From assembly GCF_963676815.1 (NCBI RefSeq), contig NZ_OY781365.1:5924501-5988500 (forward strand): 64,000 bases of DNA, written 5' to 3'. The notes beneath the pieces are model-generated. The model did no database searches. It had not been told where the DNA came from and saw nothing but the letters and a program-made list of their open reading frames with translations. Position numbers and translations under genes: made by a program. Positions within the stretch are counted from its first letter, which is position 1, and each line of letters begins with the position of its first letter. Of this stretch, positions 61,642 to 64,000 are shown piece after piece. The stretch comes from an uncultured Draconibacterium sp. Its GTDB lineage: Bacteria; Bacteroidota; Bacteroidia; Bacteroidales; Prolixibacteraceae.

Positions 61642-62211
61642 ATGCGAGACAGAATTATTCATAAGGATGGTAGAGCACTATATGATGAAACGCAGAATGA
61701 TTTCAGGAAAAGAGCGTGGCATGTATTTTATATTCGCCCACGCAATGAACGAATTGCGAAACAGATTCTCGCTAATCATGGTTATGAAGTCTTCTGTCCT
61801 GCAATCCATGAAACAAGACAATGGAAAAACAGACAACGAAAAAAGATCTGGTTCCCGCTATTCCCCAATTACTTATTTGTCTTTACTTATCACCATGAAA
61901 TATATACCATTCGAAGAATATCTCAGGTTGTAAACTTCGTTTCTTTTGCCGGGAAACCATCCACAATAACGGTAAAGGAGGTAGATGGAATACGGAAAAT
62001 GCTGGAAATGGGGAATGTGATTACAGTAGAAAATCAATTCTCCGGTGGAGAACATGTACGAATTGTTTCCGGTCCATTAAAAGGACATGAAGGAATTCTG
62101 GTAAAACGACGAAATAGAAGCCGGTTTGGTATTCGCCTGAAAGCCATCAGCCACTCAGTATTTATCGATATATGCCAATCAGACCTCGAGAAACTTAAAA
62201 AAGCACATTAA
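61642..62211 (+). CDS. UpxY/NusG-like transcription antiterminator
   Basis: A 189-aa NusG paralogue. The NGN domain begins RAWHVFYIRPRNERIAKQIL, with FCPAIHETRQW and WFPLFPNYLFVF. The KOW domain is at about 135-160 (GEHVRIVSGPLKGHEGIL). In Bacteroides, UpxY proteins prevent early termination in long polysaccharide operons and are usually the first gene of the operon they control. Here the next genes are a Crp-like regulator and a membrane protein, so the target is not obvious in this window. Confidence 0.9.
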   Translation: MRDRIIHKDGRALYDETQNDFRKRAWHVFYIRPRNERIAKQILANHGYEVFCPAIHETRQWKNRQRKKIWFPLFPNYLFVFTYHHEIYTIRRISQVVNFVSFAGKPSTITVKEVDGIRKMLEMGNVITVENQFSGGEHVRIVSGPLKGHEGILVKRRNRSRFGIRLKAISHSVFIDICQSDLEKLKKAH

Positions 62212-62328
62212 TAAATTTGAGCTCCCTGACTTAAGCGACGTCGATATACTCACAATATTACAATTACTCTTTTTTGAAGAGACATTTAAACCTTATTATT
62301 TTAATCTAAACTCCTAAAAACGTTAACT

Positions 62329-62940
62329 ATGGAAAAACACAGCTTATATGATGTTATTTTTAAAATGAGGCCCCTGCCTAAAAAGCTTACCGAACAGTCT
62401 TATGTGGATGCACTTATTGCAGCAATTAACGAGCGGCTGACCATAACCGAGCACAGATACCGGTCATTGTTGCTTAACACCGGACACACATCAGATTATA
62501 TGTATTTTGTAGAGAAAGGTCTAGCCCGGTGCTTTTCTTTTGACGTTCATACCGGGAGGGAGCTCACTTCCATTCTTTGGAAAGAACATAGTATTGTTTG
62601 TGATCCGGTGAGTTTTTTCCAGCGTAAGAAATCAGATGTTAATATTGAAGTGATGCCGGGAAGTTTGTTACTCTCCATATCCTACCGCCAGCTTCAGGAA
62701 ATATACAGTTCTTTCCCGGAAGCGAGTGTTTTTGAACGTTGTGTTTCCCTTCAGTATGTTTACTTTTTTGCCCAAAGATCCCGGCAATTGGCGGTGAACT
62801 CTCCCTGGGAAAGGTACCTGCATTTATTGACAACTCATCCGGGTATCGAATTAAAAGTATCCAAGGATATCATAGCATCTTATTTGAACATAGCCCCACA
62901 GTCACTAAGTAGGATGCTTCGAAAGAAAGGACATCCTTGA
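62329..62940 (+). CDS. Crp/Fnr family transcriptional regulator
   Basis: A 203-aa protein with an N-terminal cNMP-binding-like beta-roll (HTSDYMYFVEKGLARCFSF, TGRELTSILWKEHS) and a C-terminal helix-turn-helix (VSKDIIASYLNIAPQSLSRML). The layout is that of Bacteroidota Crp/Fnr-like regulators. Ligand unknown; no FNR-type cysteine cluster is seen. It is 117 bp after UpxY on the same strand. Confidence 0.88.
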   Translation: MEKHSLYDVIFKMRPLPKKLTEQSYVDALIAAINERLTITEHRYRSLLLNTGHTSDYMYFVEKGLARCFSFDVHTGRELTSILWKEHSIVCDPVSFFQRKKSDVNIEVMPGSLLLSISYRQLQEIYSSFPEASVFERCVSLQYVYFFAQRSRQLAVNSPWERYLHLLTTHPGIELKVSKDIIASYLNIAPQSLSRMLRKKGHP

Positions 62941-63248
62941 ATGTTCCGCAGTTTTGATTTCATCTTATAGGATGATCAGTTGCAATTATTCCCTTTTTGA
63001 ATTCTGATTCTTTACGAGTGCCCCATCATTCGGTTAAGATTTTTTTTGATCCGGGTTCTTTCATTTGTTAATACAGGTTCAGACGAATGCCCCGGCACAA
63101 CTGTACCTTTGTAAATGTATTGAGGCTAAAACATGACCTCAAATATTTACCGGGAGAACGGTATGTATACATCAACCACTAAGTGTCAAATAACCTGAAT
63201 ATTACATTCTCCCGCAAAATGACCTTTAAAACAAACAAATTTTCAGCT
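62941..63248. other. Leader region before the MauE/DoxX-type gene
   Basis: A 308-bp gap. TACCTTTG at 63104-63111 matches the -7 consensus, although the -33 element is poor. The presumed leader contains TTGAGG (63120-63125) with CCTCAA (63137-63142), and a perfect long-range pair CGGGAGAA (63151-63158) with TTCTCCCG (63207-63214). No short ORF I can support. Confidence 0.45.
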
Positions 63249-64000
63249 ATGAAAAAGCTCCATCCAAAACACTTTACAATTCTGGTTCCACTCTCCTCCT
63301 ATTTATATATCCTGCTTTTTGTGTATGCCGGGATTAGCAAATTGCTGGACTATGAAAACTTCACTGTACAGTTAGCACAGTCGCCATTACTAAGCGCACA
63401 TGCCGGCGTGGTTGCACCTGCTGTAATATGCATGGAATTTATTCTGGTCGCATTATTGATCTTTAGAAAGACTCGTCTAACAGGTCTTTATGGATCATTC
63501 TTTCTAATGATCGCTTTTACGATCTATATTTATCTGATCCTTAATTACAGCGATTTTGTTCCCTGTTCGTGTGGAGGTATCATTGAGAAGATGAACTGGA
63601 CGGAACATATGATTTTTAATATAGCGTTTGTCATTTTGGCTCTTTTTGCAATTGTACTTTCTGAAAAAGAGAAGCACACCCCAAAACACGTTGTGCTTTT
63701 AAAAACATCATTGCCTTCATTACTGGCAGTTGGTGTTGTTGTGGGGCTCTTTTTATCATCTGAGCATATCATAAAAAAAGAAAACAACTTTATTCGCCGG
63801 TTTGGCCAACATCCCATTCGCGATGAAAAGACATTCGATCTGGGTGTAAACTCCTATTATTTTGCCGGTATGGCCGATGGGAAAATCTATTTGGGAAATT
63901 ATACAGCCCCCTTAGTGTTAACCCAAGTGGATACTTCTTTGACAACGATAATGCCGGCTAAATTAGAGATTGACGATGCTAACCTTCCATTTCGTTCAAT
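63249..64000 (+). CDS. MauE/DoxX-type redox-associated membrane protein (partial, C-terminus missing)
   Basis: Open from ATG at 63249 to the window edge (250 codons, no stop). The product starts MKKLHPKHFTILVPLSSYLY. It has four membrane helices in the first 135 residues with a DFVPCSCGGIIEKMNW loop holding a CxC pair, as in MauE-like proteins involved in disulfide or vitamin-K-type redox chemistry. Another helix lies at about 155-175. The soluble part after it (YFAGMADGKIYLGNYTAP) looks like the beginning of a beta-propeller. The combination is common in Bacteroidota; function unknown. Confidence 0.75.
   Translation, partial: MKKLHPKHFTILVPLSSYLYILLFVYAGISKLLDYENFTVQLAQSPLLSAHAGVVAPAVICMEFILVALLIFRKTRLTGLYGSFFLMIAFTIYIYLILNYSDFVPCSCGGIIEKMNWTEHMIFNIAFVILALFAIVLSEKEKHTPKHVVLLKTSLPSLLAVGVVVGLFLSSEHIIKKENNFIRRFGQHPIRDEKTFDLGVNSYYFAGMADGKIYLGNYTAPLVLTQVDTSLTTIMPAKLEIDDANLPFRS

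Overview
The window is a stretch of a Bacteroidota chromosome, probably class Bacteroidia and plausibly the Marinilabiliales/Prolixibacteraceae. The grounds are the AT-rich composition, TAnnTTTG-type promoters (best case at 1132-1162), the tmRNA tag GENNYALAA, Bacteroidota-typical families (GGGtGRT protein, UpxY antiterminator, small omega-like RNA polymerase subunit next to bamD, tricorn-like S41 peptidase) and a Bacteroidota-style contractile injection system. The order and genus are inference.

Layout. 1-3783: omega-like RNA polymerase subunit (cut by the window edge), bamD, a PLP-dependent alpha-oxoamine synthase-type enzyme and a CE15 glucuronoyl esterase. 3919-24142: one long minus-strand operon encoding an extracellular contractile injection system (eCIS; Afp/PVC/MAC-like). 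Read from its promoter end it holds the Pvc16-like cap (DUF4255), an unknown 291-aa protein, one sheath, two tube proteins, a DUF5908 micro-protein, a LysM hub, a VgrG-like spike, a PAAR tip, gp25, two large baseplate proteins, an unknown 867-aa protein, a 74-aa ORF, the tape-measure protein, a DUF4157 protein carrying an unrecognised C-terminal domain (the best cargo candidate), and the AAA+ ATPase.

24421-32826: housekeeping genes: PBP4-type peptidase, crcB plus DUF190, a NifU-like/GGGtGRT pair, a C_GCAxxG_C_C protein, enolase, a small membrane protein and a conserved hypothetical, separated by intergenic repeat elements. 32827-34786 is accessory DNA: six tandem 41-bp units built on a 12-bp palindrome, then one or two small genes flanked by attC-like inverted repeats that resemble integron cassettes without an integrase.

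34787-49530: an outer-membrane protein, a lipid-type cluster (CDP-alcohol phosphatidyltransferase, SDR, polyprenol/DAG-kinase-like protein, CdsA-like enzyme, TauE exporter), a 5'-nucleotidase lipoprotein, a tricorn-like peptidase, an M20 amidohydrolase, and a TonB receptor with an OprC-like CxxxM motif beside a Cys-rich small protein. 49760-55958: a stressosome-type operon (SpoIIAA-like, RsbR, RsbS, RsbT, RsbT-SpoIIE fusion, hybrid histidine kinase, receiver-kinase) with no sigma factor in view.

56961-57360 is ssrA (tmRNA). A large serine recombinase gene ends antisense inside its 3' end, which marks the left end of an integrated element. To its right lie a DarB-like ketosynthase with a TetR regulator, an UpxY antiterminator, a Crp/Fnr regulator and the start of a MauE/DoxX-type membrane protein cut by the window edge.
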